From contig NC_012997.1 in NCBI RefSeq assembly GCF_000023025.1, positions 4,089,125 through 4,153,124 on the forward strand: DNA of 64,000 bases. Reading direction: 5' to 3'. Shown piece by piece: positions 17,051-25,405 of this stretch. Under the pieces are notes generated by a model. It ran no database searches. It was not told the origin of the DNA and saw only the letters and a list, made by a program, of their open reading frames with translations. The translations under genes were made by a program, and so were the position numbers. Within the stretch, counting starts at the first letter, position 1; each line of letters opens with the position of its first letter. The DNA comes from Teredinibacter turnerae T7901. GTDB taxonomy: Bacteria; Pseudomonadota; Gammaproteobacteria; Pseudomonadales; Cellvibrionaceae.

Positions 17051-18579
17051 GTACCGCTGTCGCAACGCCAGACCACCGCGCGACAGGAAGCAATGCGCTG
17101 CTCGTTACCATGTCGGTAATGGCCGCCACCGTTATGCAGGCTCTGGACACCACCATCGCCAACGTAGCCCTGCCCCATATGCAGGGTGCACTGGGTGCGA
17201 CCCAGGACCAGATTTCCTGGGTACTGACGTCATACATCGTGGCAGCGGCCATATTTATGCCGCTCACCGGCTTTCTCACCGAACGTCTCGGCCGCAAACG
17301 TCTTTTCACCATCTGCGTCGCGGGTTTCACCATCACATCCATGCTCTGTGGTGCCGCCCAAAGCCTGGAAGAAATGGTAATTTTCCGTCTGCTGCAAGGG
17401 ATTTGTGGCGCGGCACTGGTGCCTTTATCGCAAGCCGTGCTACTCGACACATACCCAAAAGAAAAACACGGCCAGGCAATGGCTATGTGGGGCGTCGGTG
17501 TGATGGTTGGCCCCATCCTAGGACCTTTTCTTGGCGGGTGGCTGACCGAGTATTACGACTGGCGCTGGGTGTTTTACATCAATGTTCCGGTGGGTGTATT
17601 TACCTGGTTCGCGCTCACTGCGTTTATGGAAGAAACCCCGCGCAATAACAGCCGCCGTTTCGATTTCACCGGTTTTCTGTTTTTAGCCATTGCGCTTGGC
17701 GCCTTGCAAATGATGTTGGATCGCGGGGAGACCCTTGACTGGTTTAACAGTAGTGAAGTGATTGTGGAAGGTTTGATTACGGCGTTTGCGTTTTATCTTT
17801 TCGTCGCCCACATCTTTACCCACAAATCGCCTTTTATTGAACCGGCGATTTTTAAAGACCGCAATTTCAGTATCGGCCTGATCTTTATTTTTATTGTCGG
17901 CATTGTCTTGCTGGCCACCATCGCTCTGCTGCCGCCATTTATGCAGTCGCTGATGGGCTACTCGGTCATGGATGTCGGTACGCTACTGGCACCTCGGGGA
18001 ATGGGCACTATGGTGGCAATGATGTTGGTGGGTCGCCTGTCCGGTAAAGTAGACCCGCGTCATTTAATCTTTGTGGGCTTGTGTCTCACCAGCCTCTCGC
18101 TGTGGGAAATGACCTACTACACCACACTAACGACACAGTGGGAGATTGTTCGCAATGGCGTCATCCAGGGCTTCGGTCTGGGATTTGTGTTTGTGCCTTT
18201 ATCCACAGTGGCTTTTTCTACCATGCAACCGCAATACCGTGGCATTGGCACCGCGCTGTTCAGCCTGTTGAGAAATATTGGCAGCAGTATCGGAATTTCT
18301 GTGGTGGTTACCTACCTGGCCCACCGCAGCCAGATAAATCACGGAGTTTTCGCAAGCTACATCACACCGTTTAGTCAACCGCTCAACCAGGCCGTCAGCT
18401 CAGGAGCACTGGATACCTCAACCTTACAGGGTATGGCGGCCATCAACGGCAAGGTGACAGAGCAGGCTTTGACTCTGGCCTACCTGCAGGATTTTCGATT
18501 AATGATGTACGTAACCCTGGTGGCGATGCCGCTGTTATTGTTTATGCGAGGGCCACAAGTCAGCGCAAATAAGAGTTAG
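17047..18579 (+). CDS. EmrB/QacA-family (DHA2) multidrug transporter
   Basis: A 510-residue major-facilitator protein with about 14 hydrophobic segments, as expected of the DHA2 family. Family signatures include VMQALDTTIANVALPHM in the first helix, LTERLGRKRLF in the cytoplasmic loop between helices 2 and 3, and the antiporter motif GVGVMVGPILGPFLGGW in the fifth helix. It exports hydrophobic toxic compounds by proton antiport and works with the EmrA-type protein, whose gene it overlaps by 4 nt. A stem-loop terminator follows at 18604. Confidence 0.92.
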   Translation: MSTAVATPDHRATGSNALLVTMSVMAATVMQALDTTIANVALPHMQGALGATQDQISWVLTSYIVAAAIFMPLTGFLTERLGRKRLFTICVAGFTITSMLCGAAQSLEEMVIFRLLQGICGAALVPLSQAVLLDTYPKEKHGQAMAMWGVGVMVGPILGPFLGGWLTEYYDWRWVFYINVPVGVFTWFALTAFMEETPRNNSRRFDFTGFLFLAIALGALQMMLDRGETLDWFNSSEVIVEGLITAFAFYLFVAHIFTHKSPFIEPAIFKDRNFSIGLIFIFIVGIVLLATIALLPPFMQSLMGYSVMDVGTLLAPRGMGTMVAMMLVGRLSGKVDPRHLIFVGLCLTSLSLWEMTYYTTLTTQWEIVRNGVIQGFGLGFVFVPLSTVAFSTMQPQYRGIGTALFSLLRNIGSSIGISVVVTYLAHRSQINHGVFASYITPFSQPLNQAVSSGALDTSTLQGMAAINGKVTEQALTLAYLQDFRLMMYVTLVAMPLLLFMRGPQVSANKS

Positions 18580-18603
18580 TTGCTCGGCCCGCAGAGCAAT
18601 GGC

Positions 18604-18634
18604 AAAGCAACAGATCAGGCGGTGCTGTTGCTTT
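18604..18634. terminator. Bidirectional terminator between the emrB-like gene and radA
   Basis: The stem AAAGCAACAG pairs with CTGTTGCTTT around an 11-nt loop. The plus-strand reading is followed by TTTCTTCC. The two flanking genes converge here, so the hairpin can end both transcripts. Confidence 0.7.
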
Positions 18635-18667
18635 CTTCCTCTCTGGTAGCCGATTCATTCCCAGGAA

Positions 18668-20035
18668 TTAAATCGCCCCCAACGCCTCGCTCAGTTTTTT
18701 TACCACCACCACTTCCATTCCTTTAATGGGTTCGCGCGGGGCGTTGCCGTGGGGCACGATGGCTTTTTTAAATCCGTGTTTGGCCGCCTCGCGAATGCGC
18801 TCCTGACCGCTGGGTACCGGGCGAATTTCACCGGCCAGCCCGACCTCCCCGAACACCACCAGCTCACGCGGTAAGGGGTGATCGCGAAAACTCGACACCA
18901 GCGCAAACAAAAGTGCGAGGTCGGCGCTGGGCTCCATAATTTTCACCCCGCCAACCACATTCACAAACACATCCTGATCGCCCACCATCAAACCGCCGTG
19001 TCGATGCAAAATGGCAAGCAACATGGACAACCGGTTTTGCTCAAGCCCCACCGCAACCCGACGCGGATTCCCCAAACTGGACGCATCCACCAACGCTTGT
19101 ATCTCCACCAGCAAGGGTCGCGTGCCTTCCCACACCACCATCACCACCGAACCACTGGACACCTCGTCACCGCGCTGCAAAAAAATTGCCGATGGGTTTG
19201 AAACTTCCTTCAAGCCCTGCTCGGTCATCGCAAACACACCGAGTTCATTCACTGCGCCAAAGCGATTTTTGATTCCGCGCAGGGTGCGAAACCGGGAGTC
19301 GTGGGAGCCTTCGAGCATTATCGAACAGTCGATAATATGTTCGAGCACTTTTGGCCCGGCCAGAGAACCGTCTTTAGTGACGTGGCCGACGAGAATTAGC
19401 ACCGTGCCCGACTGCTTGGCAAAGCGCGTCAACTCGGCGGCACACTCGCGCACCTGCGACACACTGCCTGGCGCCGATTGAATTTCCGCCTGGTGCATCA
19501 CCTGAATCGAGTCCACCACCATGATTTTGGGTTTGACCTGAGCGGCCGCCTGGACAACCGCGTCCACATCCGTTGCCGACAACATTTGCAAGTTTGCGGT
19601 GGGCAAACCGAGCCGCGACGCCCGCATGGCGACCTGCTGCAGCGATTCCTCACCCGTGACGTAGAGTGCATCCTGCTGCTGCGCCAACTGGCAAAGTACC
19701 TGCAGTAACACGGTCGACTTCCCGGCACCTGGGTGACCGCCAATCAACACCACGGAACCCGGCACAAAGCCACCGCCCAACACGCGATCGAATTCCTCGA
19801 GGGTTGAGCTGAAACGCGGCAACTCTTCCAGATTGATCTCCGCCAGTGGCGTGACCTTGGCTTCCAGGCTGCCTGCATACCCACTGCGACCGCCACTCGC
19901 GCTTGTTTTCACGCTGCTACCCAGGCGCACCTCTTTTAAGGTATTCCAGGCCCCGCACTCCGTACATTGGCCCTGCCATTTGGCAAAGTCAGCGCCACAA
20001 TCATTACAAACATACGCAGTTTTCGCTTTAGCCAA
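18668..20035 (-). CDS. radA: DNA repair protein RadA
   Basis: RadA is a RecA-like hexameric helicase that drives branch migration during recombinational repair. The 455-residue product has the N-terminal zinc finger (Cys10, Cys13, Cys24, Cys27), the RecA-type ATPase with Walker A GGHPGAGKST, the family signature KNRFGA after the ATPase core, and a C-terminal Lon-protease-like domain (about 285-455) with FVNVVGGVKIMEPSADLA. It is complete and ordinary, and converges with the efflux operon. It marks the left border of the tail-like cluster. Confidence 0.97.
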   Translation of the reverse strand: MAKAKTAYVCNDCGADFAKWQGQCTECGAWNTLKEVRLGSSVKTSASGGRSGYAGSLEAKVTPLAEINLEELPRFSSTLEEFDRVLGGGFVPGSVVLIGGHPGAGKSTVLLQVLCQLAQQQDALYVTGEESLQQVAMRASRLGLPTANLQMLSATDVDAVVQAAAQVKPKIMVVDSIQVMHQAEIQSAPGSVSQVRECAAELTRFAKQSGTVLILVGHVTKDGSLAGPKVLEHIIDCSIMLEGSHDSRFRTLRGIKNRFGAVNELGVFAMTEQGLKEVSNPSAIFLQRGDEVSSGSVVMVVWEGTRPLLVEIQALVDASSLGNPRRVAVGLEQNRLSMLLAILHRHGGLMVGDQDVFVNVVGGVKIMEPSADLALLFALVSSFRDHPLPRELVVFGEVGLAGEIRPVPSGQERIREAAKHGFKKAIVPHGNAPREPIKGMEVVVVKKLSEALGAI

Positions 20036-20384
20036 GTGCGGTCTCCGTCAACAGGGTTAGAAAAGAATAAGCAGCGTAGGATAACGAGGGCCGAGAGGAC
20101 GGTCCAGGCGTTGTGCAAGGCTTTTTGCAAACGCCAAATCGCCGCTATTCCCGCAACCGCACGCCGCGAACCGGCATGGCTAGCCAAACCACGGGGAAAT
20201 TAACGGCGGTCACGGTAATTGGCGCCTCAGTAATCTTCCCTTGCGATCCAGTACCCATCCAGTCCTTTGTATCTAGATCCTTTTTCCTCCTGAGGATGGA
20301 TACGCCGTTCCACTAGCGGTTGCTACCATCTCCCTCCATGACAAAACCGGGCCGTGTTATCCCCATCTGCAACACAGGCAACGC
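20036..20384. other. Intergenic region before the contractile-tail cluster
   Basis: About 350 nt between the divergent radA gene and the first gene of the tail-like cluster. It must hold the cluster promoter unless transcription starts further in, but I find no well-spaced sigma-70 pair. The only structure seen is the imperfect inverted repeat at 20269-20303. Confidence 0.4.
20269..20303. repeat. Imperfect inverted repeat upstream of the tail-like cluster
   Basis: GTATCTAGATCC (20269-20280) pairs imperfectly with GGATGGATAC (20294-20303) around a pyrimidine-rich loop TTTTTCCTCCTGA. It lies about 80 nt before the first cluster ATG and could be an operator for the cluster regulator or an RNA hairpin in the leader. 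No experimental parallel is known to me. Confidence 0.3.
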
Positions 20385-20741
20385 ATGAAAAAGAACTGTG
20401 TACTTGCGCCTATGCGAAGTCAGATTCTGCAAAGTATGTTGCGTGAGGTGGTCGGCGAACATCCCGGTTACACGTTGCTGGAGTCGTCCGCCAAAACAGA
20501 CGTGGCGGCAGTTGATTCGCCAAAGACATCTCTCGTTCATTGCGATGTCCTCATTTGCGAACTCGACAGCGGCGCAGTGCCAGCGCTGTGCCAAGACGTA
20601 TTTCGACACAACCGGGACACCATGGTGATTGCACTCATCAACGATGGCCGTCAGGTTGCAGTTTTTGCCGACGACGTTGATCTTGAATTTATAAAGTGCC
20701 TGTTAGCGCATAAATGTCCACAGCCAGGGAATCGGAATTGA
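20385..20741 (+). CDS. Small receiver-like protein at the head of the tail cluster
   Basis: A 118-residue protein. The pattern HCDVLICELDSG (about residue 46) followed by TMVIALINDGRQVAVFADD resembles the central strands of a response-regulator receiver domain, but the usual phosphorylation pocket (paired acids, Asp, Lys) is not complete. No DNA-binding domain follows. It is the first plus-strand gene of the cluster and resembles in style the degenerate receiver of the NarL-type regulator at the other end (49369-50142), so it may be a regulatory companion of the particle. This is inference from weak resemblance. Confidence 0.5.
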   Translation: MKKNCVLAPMRSQILQSMLREVVGEHPGYTLLESSAKTDVAAVDSPKTSLVHCDVLICELDSGAVPALCQDVFRHNRDTMVIALINDGRQVAVFADDVDLEFIKCLLAHKCPQPGNRN

Positions 20742-20794
20742 ACAGCCAAACCAGCGCCAACACATTTTTCTCTCCTCTGGGGCTGATGCCATGA
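20714..20794 (+). CDS. Possible 26-residue coupling peptide
   Basis: A short reading frame from an ATG inside the end of the receiver-like gene to a TGA that overlaps the next gene's ATG (ATGA at 20791). It would encode MSTARESELNSQ and 14 further residues. No clear ribosome-binding site precedes it, and I recognise no similarity. It could serve only to carry ribosomes from one gene to the next, or be accidental. Confidence 0.2.
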   Translation: MSTARESELNSQTSANTFFSPLGLMP

Positions 20795-21867
20795 GCCTCG
20801 GCCCTGCGTTCGCTGCATTAAATACGACTTTTAGCCAGTATTTTGCCAGCGTGCCGAGCGCAGACCAGAGCGTGGAATTACAGTTGCTCGCCAACAAAAC
20901 CTCCGCCACGGGAATCGGTGCCTACGTGGGAAGCCACATGGACCCAAGTGGCGATATAACGGCAATTAGAGTGGATACCACGGCCGCAGTAAAAATTGAA
21001 GCCAGCGCCGCCGAGTTAACCCCACTGGTACAAAGTGTGACCACGGCGGTAATGGGTATTCCCCGCGGTGAACTCCAGAGCGCCGGTATCTACCGGTTAG
21101 CACTGCGGGATCTCGAAGCGGTACGCGAAGAAAACAACAACCGCGCCTCGCAAATTATCAATTTTTCTCTTCTCTACGAACATCTCACCCTGCCATCGGA
21201 AAGTGAATCGCAAATCGACGAGATAATTCTGGATATCGACCTGAACAGTGGCGAGGGGCATGCGGAAGTACTTGTTAATACCGGTTTCGACAACGCGTGG
21301 GCAACCGCCTTTGATGTAGTCGACGACCCGGATGCAGCGCAAAATCCACCGTCAAACTGGGTTTGGGATGAAGTACAAACAGCACTGCACCAGACCTCTG
21401 CCATTCAAGGCGGCAGCCTGGCAATGACCGCGCGAAAATCCGGTACCTATTTACTGTTTAAACCAGAAACCGCAATACCGGTAACGGATTTTTTAATCGA
21501 CGTGGATTTTACATCGCACGATAACGACGGGGTCGGCTTTGTTTTTCGCTATCAGGATATCGACAATTTTTATTTTTGCCTGTTATCCGCACGCAATGAC
21601 TACGCGATGCTCGGCAAAAAAGTGGGTGCGGTTTTCAGTTTTTTGGATCAGGGCGGTCAAGCCGAAATTACCCCTTACCAGGTAGCCACGCTGCACCGCT
21701 TAAAGCTGATCGCACGGGGAAGTCAATTTCAAGTACAAGTGGATGACAACCCATTAGTGCAGGGAGAGGACAGCTCTTTTACCGACAGCGGTCGGGTTGG
21801 TTTGATGTGTCACGGTAATAACGACATATTTTTCCATCGCGTACAGCTGCTAAAACTCAACCGATAA
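20791..21867 (+). CDS. Probable tail-terminator-like protein with a C-terminal LamG/jelly-roll domain
   Basis: A 358-residue protein. The first half (about residues 1-150), with the helix-strand segment IYRLALRDLEAVRE followed by INFSLLYEHLTLP, resembles tail-terminator or cap proteins (gpU/DUF4255 type), which begin many contractile-tail operons. The second half (about 165-358) looks like a concanavalin-type beta-sandwich: NDGVGFVFRYQDIDNFYF, then LHRLKLIARGSQFQVQVDD and SGRVGLMCHGNNDIFF, the pattern of LamG/3-keto-disaccharide-hydrolase-like domains that bind glycans. It directly precedes the sheath gene. A cap with a lectin-like extension would be unusual; the N-terminal assignment is tentative. 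Confidence 0.5.
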   Translation: MSLGPAFAALNTTFSQYFASVPSADQSVELQLLANKTSATGIGAYVGSHMDPSGDITAIRVDTTAAVKIEASAAELTPLVQSVTTAVMGIPRGELQSAGIYRLALRDLEAVREENNNRASQIINFSLLYEHLTLPSESESQIDEIILDIDLNSGEGHAEVLVNTGFDNAWATAFDVVDDPDAAQNPPSNWVWDEVQTALHQTSAIQGGSLAMTARKSGTYLLFKPETAIPVTDFLIDVDFTSHDNDGVGFVFRYQDIDNFYFCLLSARNDYAMLGKKVGAVFSFLDQGGQAEITPYQVATLHRLKLIARGSQFQVQVDDNPLVQGEDSSFTDSGRVGLMCHGNNDIFFHRVQLLKLNR

Positions 21868-21949
21868 ACCCCGAGTCGATAGCACCTACCGGCTTTATTT
21901 ATATCCGCCCCGTACCTTAAAAACGGGACGCCACACGGAGAGAGGAACA

Positions 21950-23032
21950 ATGGCAGAAAGTGCATTTTCGGAACAAATCATTCCCGGAACCTATGTGCGG
22001 GTTCTCGCGGAAGGTTTAATCAGTGTCGGCGGGATTTCCGCCGGTAATATTGGCATTGTCGGCACCGCCGACACCGGCGTTGGCGAAACCCACAAACTCG
22101 GCGACTGGGAAAGTGCACAAAATGCTGTCGGCGCTTACGACGCCTATGCAGAGGGCGCGGGTACATTAAACCTTACCCGATCGCTCTCTTTGCTTTTCAA
22201 AAATGGCGCCCGCACTGTGTACGCACGGGCACTGGCCGCCGGGTCAGACCAGGCTGCATTTACCACGGCCTTTAATGAATTAATAAAAGAGGATGTGAAT
22301 ATTCTGGTTGCTCCGGAACTCACCACCGATCAAGCGAAAGCCGTGTTGGGTCCACTGGTGGACTCCTCCGAAAACAATGGCAAAGATGTAATTGCCGTTA
22401 TTGGCTCTGATGTGAGTTCATCTACCGATATCGCAGCGCAAGTCGCCGCCAATAAACGCATTATTATGACTGCGCCCGGTGTCGTCATGTACGACAGCGC
22501 AGCTGGCGCGAATGTCGATTTAAATGGCCGCTACACAGCAGCACCACTCGCCGGGCTAATCAGCAGCCTCGCGGTCCAAACCAGCCCCACAAATAAAGTA
22601 TTAAGCGGTGTCGTTAAACTGGTTAACCGGTTCTCCTACGTTGAAATGAAAGACCTTCTCAACGGCGGCGTCTGCGCACTGGAAGATCGCAGCGGCATTC
22701 GCGTCGTCCGGGGTTTAACAACCCAGGCCGTCGATAACGGTCCGTTCAGTCAAATTACCACCCGCCGCATTACCGATAAAGCCAAAGCCGGTGTGCGCAA
22801 AGCCTGTAATCCATTTATCGGCCGACTCAATAATCAGCGCGTGCGAGCGGCCATGCAGGGAGCCATCGACGGATTCCTCACTACCATGGTGCAAGACGAA
22901 GCGCTTACCGAGTACACCCTCGAAGTCACCGCCACCCGCCAGGATGAAATTGCCGGACGAGCGATTGTGAATGTTGCGCTCAAGCCAACGTTCAGTATCG
23001 ACTTCATTCGCGTCACGCTTTCACTTTCATAG
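21950..23032 (+). CDS. Contractile tail sheath protein
   Basis: A 360-residue sheath subunit, near the short end of the family (R-type pyocin and eCIS size). It opens with the characteristic extended arm IIPGTYVRVLAEG, has the glycine-rich strand GNIGIVGTADTGVG and the N-terminal-domain segment FKNGARTVYARALA. The C-terminal conserved domain includes GVRVVRGLTTQ-like sequence (GIRVVRGLTTQA) and FIGRLNNQRVRAAMQGAIDGFL. Subunits polymerise around the tube and contract to drive it into a target. RBS GAGAGAGGAAC precedes the ATG. Only one sheath gene is present, whereas many extracellular injection systems have several. Confidence 0.92.
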   Translation: MAESAFSEQIIPGTYVRVLAEGLISVGGISAGNIGIVGTADTGVGETHKLGDWESAQNAVGAYDAYAEGAGTLNLTRSLSLLFKNGARTVYARALAAGSDQAAFTTAFNELIKEDVNILVAPELTTDQAKAVLGPLVDSSENNGKDVIAVIGSDVSSSTDIAAQVAANKRIIMTAPGVVMYDSAAGANVDLNGRYTAAPLAGLISSLAVQTSPTNKVLSGVVKLVNRFSYVEMKDLLNGGVCALEDRSGIRVVRGLTTQAVDNGPFSQITTRRITDKAKAGVRKACNPFIGRLNNQRVRAAMQGAIDGFLTTMVQDEALTEYTLEVTATRQDEIAGRAIVNVALKPTFSIDFIRVTLSLS

Positions 23033-23044
23033 GAGAACACTTAG

Positions 23045-23542
23045 ATGGCTAACGTCAATGTTTACACAGGTGCAGACGGTTCAATCACGCTATCCACACC
23101 TGAAGGCGCCGAAGGTGAAGCCGCGCAGGGCATTATCGACGGTAACGACCTGATTTCTGTTGGTCGGGTTACCAATGTAAAAGTACAGGTGCATTCCGAA
23201 GTGCGCGCATTTCACGAAATTGGTCAGCGCTACGCCACAGAATTGCGCCCGGGCAACATCACCATTCAAGGGACAATCGGCCGCGCCTATTTGAATGGCG
23301 CCATGTTGCGATTATTACTGGGTGAAGCGGCCGACGGTCGCCCTGGCAGCAGCTGGGCGCAACCGGCATTTAATATCACGCTGATGGTAGAAAACCCCGC
23401 AAATCCCGGCACGCGCAACACAATTACCCTGCACGGCGTAAAAATTGATACCTGGAATTACGATATGCCCGAAGACGAATTCGTCGCGGAAGCTGTGGCA
23501 TTTCAAGCGCTGTACATGACCACCGCCGATGAAGCTGCCTAG
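23045..23542 (+). CDS. Tail tube protein
   Basis: A 165-residue inner tube subunit of the gpFII/Hcp-like fold, located 12 nt after the sheath gene, the normal order. It is beta-rich, with ISVGRVTNVKVQVHSEVRAF, GNITIQGTIGRAYLNG and a strand-rich end NTITLHGVKIDTWNYDMP. Tube proteins stack as hexamers to form the channel and expel it on contraction. AGGAGAACACTTAG precedes the ATG. A single tube gene, as opposed to the two or more often seen in Photorhabdus-type systems, fits a tailocin or Mu-like build. Confidence 0.88.
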   Translation: MANVNVYTGADGSITLSTPEGAEGEAAQGIIDGNDLISVGRVTNVKVQVHSEVRAFHEIGQRYATELRPGNITIQGTIGRAYLNGAMLRLLLGEAADGRPGSSWAQPAFNITLMVENPANPGTRNTITLHGVKIDTWNYDMPEDEFVAEAVAFQALYMTTADEAA

Positions 23543-23553
23543 GGTTAATTATT

Positions 23554-24102
23554 ATGTTAACCAGTGAAAAACTGCTTGCCGGTGCCAACGTCTGCTTCGA
23601 TATTGCGATACCCCACGCGATTTTGCAGGCCGGGCGCGATGGTGTATTTAGTCTTACCGATCTCGACGGGCAAAACCTGACGCCGGAACAGCAGGGCAAG
23701 CTCGCGCTCGACACCCACAGCGACGCAGATAACCAGGTCCGCCTGCGCCCGCTATCAGTGGCGGATCTGCAGTTAATTAATCGCGCCAGCAAAGACAACA
23801 ATACGCTTATGGCCGCCTTGCTGGTTCAAAAATCGCTGGTCGAGCCCAAAATGACCATTGCTGAAGTGAATCGTCTCCCGGTTGGTGTACTGCAGTTTTT
23901 GGCAAATCAGGTGAATGAAATTAGTGGTATCAACGCATCGGAGGAGCAACTCCAGCAGGCCGCCGAAGAACCACTGGCGCAAGCAGCGTTTATTCTGGCA
24001 AAACATTTTGGTTGGACACCGCAGCAAATTGGCGAACTGACACTCGGCCAGGTGTTGTTTAATTTAAAAATGTTGAGACAGGCCAATGCGCAACAAAGTT
24101 GA
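23554..24102 (+). CDS. Probable tail assembly chaperone
   Basis: A 182-residue, mostly helical protein directly after the tube gene, the place of the gpG/gpE or Mu gp41-type assembly chaperone, which coats the tape measure during tail assembly. Helical segments such as LLVQKSLVEPKMTIAEVNRL and PLAQAAFILAKHFGW followed by LTLGQVLFNLKML are typical of these small acidic chaperones. The gene overlaps the following one by 17 nt in a different frame. I searched by eye for a slippery heptamer in the overlap and saw none, so a lambda-style frameshift is not supported. Confidence 0.6.
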   Translation: MLTSEKLLAGANVCFDIAIPHAILQAGRDGVFSLTDLDGQNLTPEQQGKLALDTHSDADNQVRLRPLSVADLQLINRASKDNNTLMAALLVQKSLVEPKMTIAEVNRLPVGVLQFLANQVNEISGINASEEQLQQAAEEPLAQAAFILAKHFGWTPQQIGELTLGQVLFNLKMLRQANAQQS

Positions 24103-25405
24103 TAGCGCCGAAGCTAATAGCGCCGAAGAAAAGCAGCCGCGCGAGGAGCCGAACAACCTTGGCACGGTAATGCAGCGCCTGCGCGGCCAATTGCAAAACC
24201 TCGGTTCGCCGCTACCAACACGGTTGAACAAACTGCTCATTGACGATGCCGGTATGACAGAGTTGTCGCGTCTGCCCAGTGCGCTGCAGATGCAAACACT
24301 CGAGACGAATAGTCATGCCCTGAACACGTCCGTAACAGAACTGGCGCTGACCGAAACAGCGATGCTTGAAGCCCTACTGGTTTCGGCCAGCGCAGAGTCA
24401 ATGCCAACGCCACCTGGATTCACACCTTCGGACATGGCTGGTACAGCGACTAGATCTTTCTCAAGCAACGTTAATGGTGTCCGCCAAAATCCGCAACTCG
24501 GCGAAAATTCATTAGCCGATAAATACGCCGCGCCCGCTCAGCTAACATCTATGTTCGGCAACGGCTTCGGTCAACACGCTATTGCAGCACCGACCAGCGG
24601 CATGTCGAGCCGCCCGCTAGCACCACTGTATCTGGCGAAATGGATTGAGCAACTGCTCAATGAAGCTGCAAATACGGCCACCGAACAAGGTGTTAACGCA
24701 CAGCGAACACCCATCGCTGAGGCGCGAGAAAACAGTAATAAATATCGAGAAAACAACGCTCCTTCAGGGGCAAATACTGCACCGGTATTTGCCCACCGTG
24801 GGAGAGAAGAATTCAAACACATAAAGCAACACAATAGCGAGAATAACCACCTTGCCAAGCTGCAACTATTTCAAGATCCTAAGCAAGATCTGAAGCAGCA
24901 TCAGAACACAGCAAACACGTTAGAAAAAAAGGTTAACAAGCACCCCGCACATTCGCAGCAAAGGTCGGCATTTGACAAGACTGCGCTCAAAAGCCCGCTG
25001 TTAAATGGCACCACCACGCCACAAGATTTCGACCACACGCATAACAAATTCGCCGCAACAGGATTGGTGTTATTAAAACAACTGGTTGCTACGGCGAATC
25101 AGTCAACCATAGATTCCCCCGCCGTCGCCACCAAACGCGCCCTGAATCAAGCCGACAACCAAGCCCATTTACCTGCGCAAGTTGCCAGCCTGCACGAATG
25201 GCATTCGCGCGAGCCGGGTTATGAACCCACGGCCGTAAATAGTCAATATGCCACTCCACGCAAGCAAAATAATCCGTCGCCTTTTGCTGCCGGTGAACAA
25301 AATGCAGCCGCAGACCTTAATGAACCAGACCCACAGCGTATCGCCCAGTTAGTTAACGAGGCGCTGGTCGAGCAGGCCCTGCTAAACGGAGTGGACCTCT
25401 CATGA
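24086..25405 (+). CDS. Cluster protein of unknown function, largely disordered
   Basis: A 439-residue protein rich in Asn, Gln, His, Ala and Glu, with few predicted hydrophobic cores. Only the first 60 residues (NLGTVMQRLRGQLQNLG) and the last 30 (RIAQLVNEALVEQALLNG) look like ordered amphipathic helices. The middle, about residues 100-400, is low complexity. Its base composition is lower in GC than the genes that follow. It lies between the chaperone-like gene and a baseplate-hub gene, and its stop overlaps the next ATG (ATGA). A role as scaffold, length-control or anchoring factor is possible, but I do not recognise a family. Confidence 0.45.
   Translation: MRNKVDSAEANSAEEKQPREEPNNLGTVMQRLRGQLQNLGSPLPTRLNKLLIDDAGMTELSRLPSALQMQTLETNSHALNTSVTELALTETAMLEALLVSASAESMPTPPGFTPSDMAGTATRSFSSNVNGVRQNPQLGENSLADKYAAPAQLTSMFGNGFGQHAIAAPTSGMSSRPLAPLYLAKWIEQLLNEAANTATEQGVNAQRTPIAEARENSNKYRENNAPSGANTAPVFAHRGREEFKHIKQHNSENNHLAKLQLFQDPKQDLKQHQNTANTLEKKVNKHPAHSQQRSAFDKTALKSPLLNGTTTPQDFDHTHNKFAATGLVLLKQLVATANQSTIDSPAVATKRALNQADNQAHLPAQVASLHEWHSREPGYEPTAVNSQYATPRKQNNPSPFAAGEQNAAADLNEPDPQRIAQLVNEALVEQALLNGVDLS

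Noticed and set aside
24080-24105. Programmed frameshift between the chaperone-like gene and the next gene
   Set aside because: The genes overlap in different frames, but no slippery heptamer was seen in the overlap.
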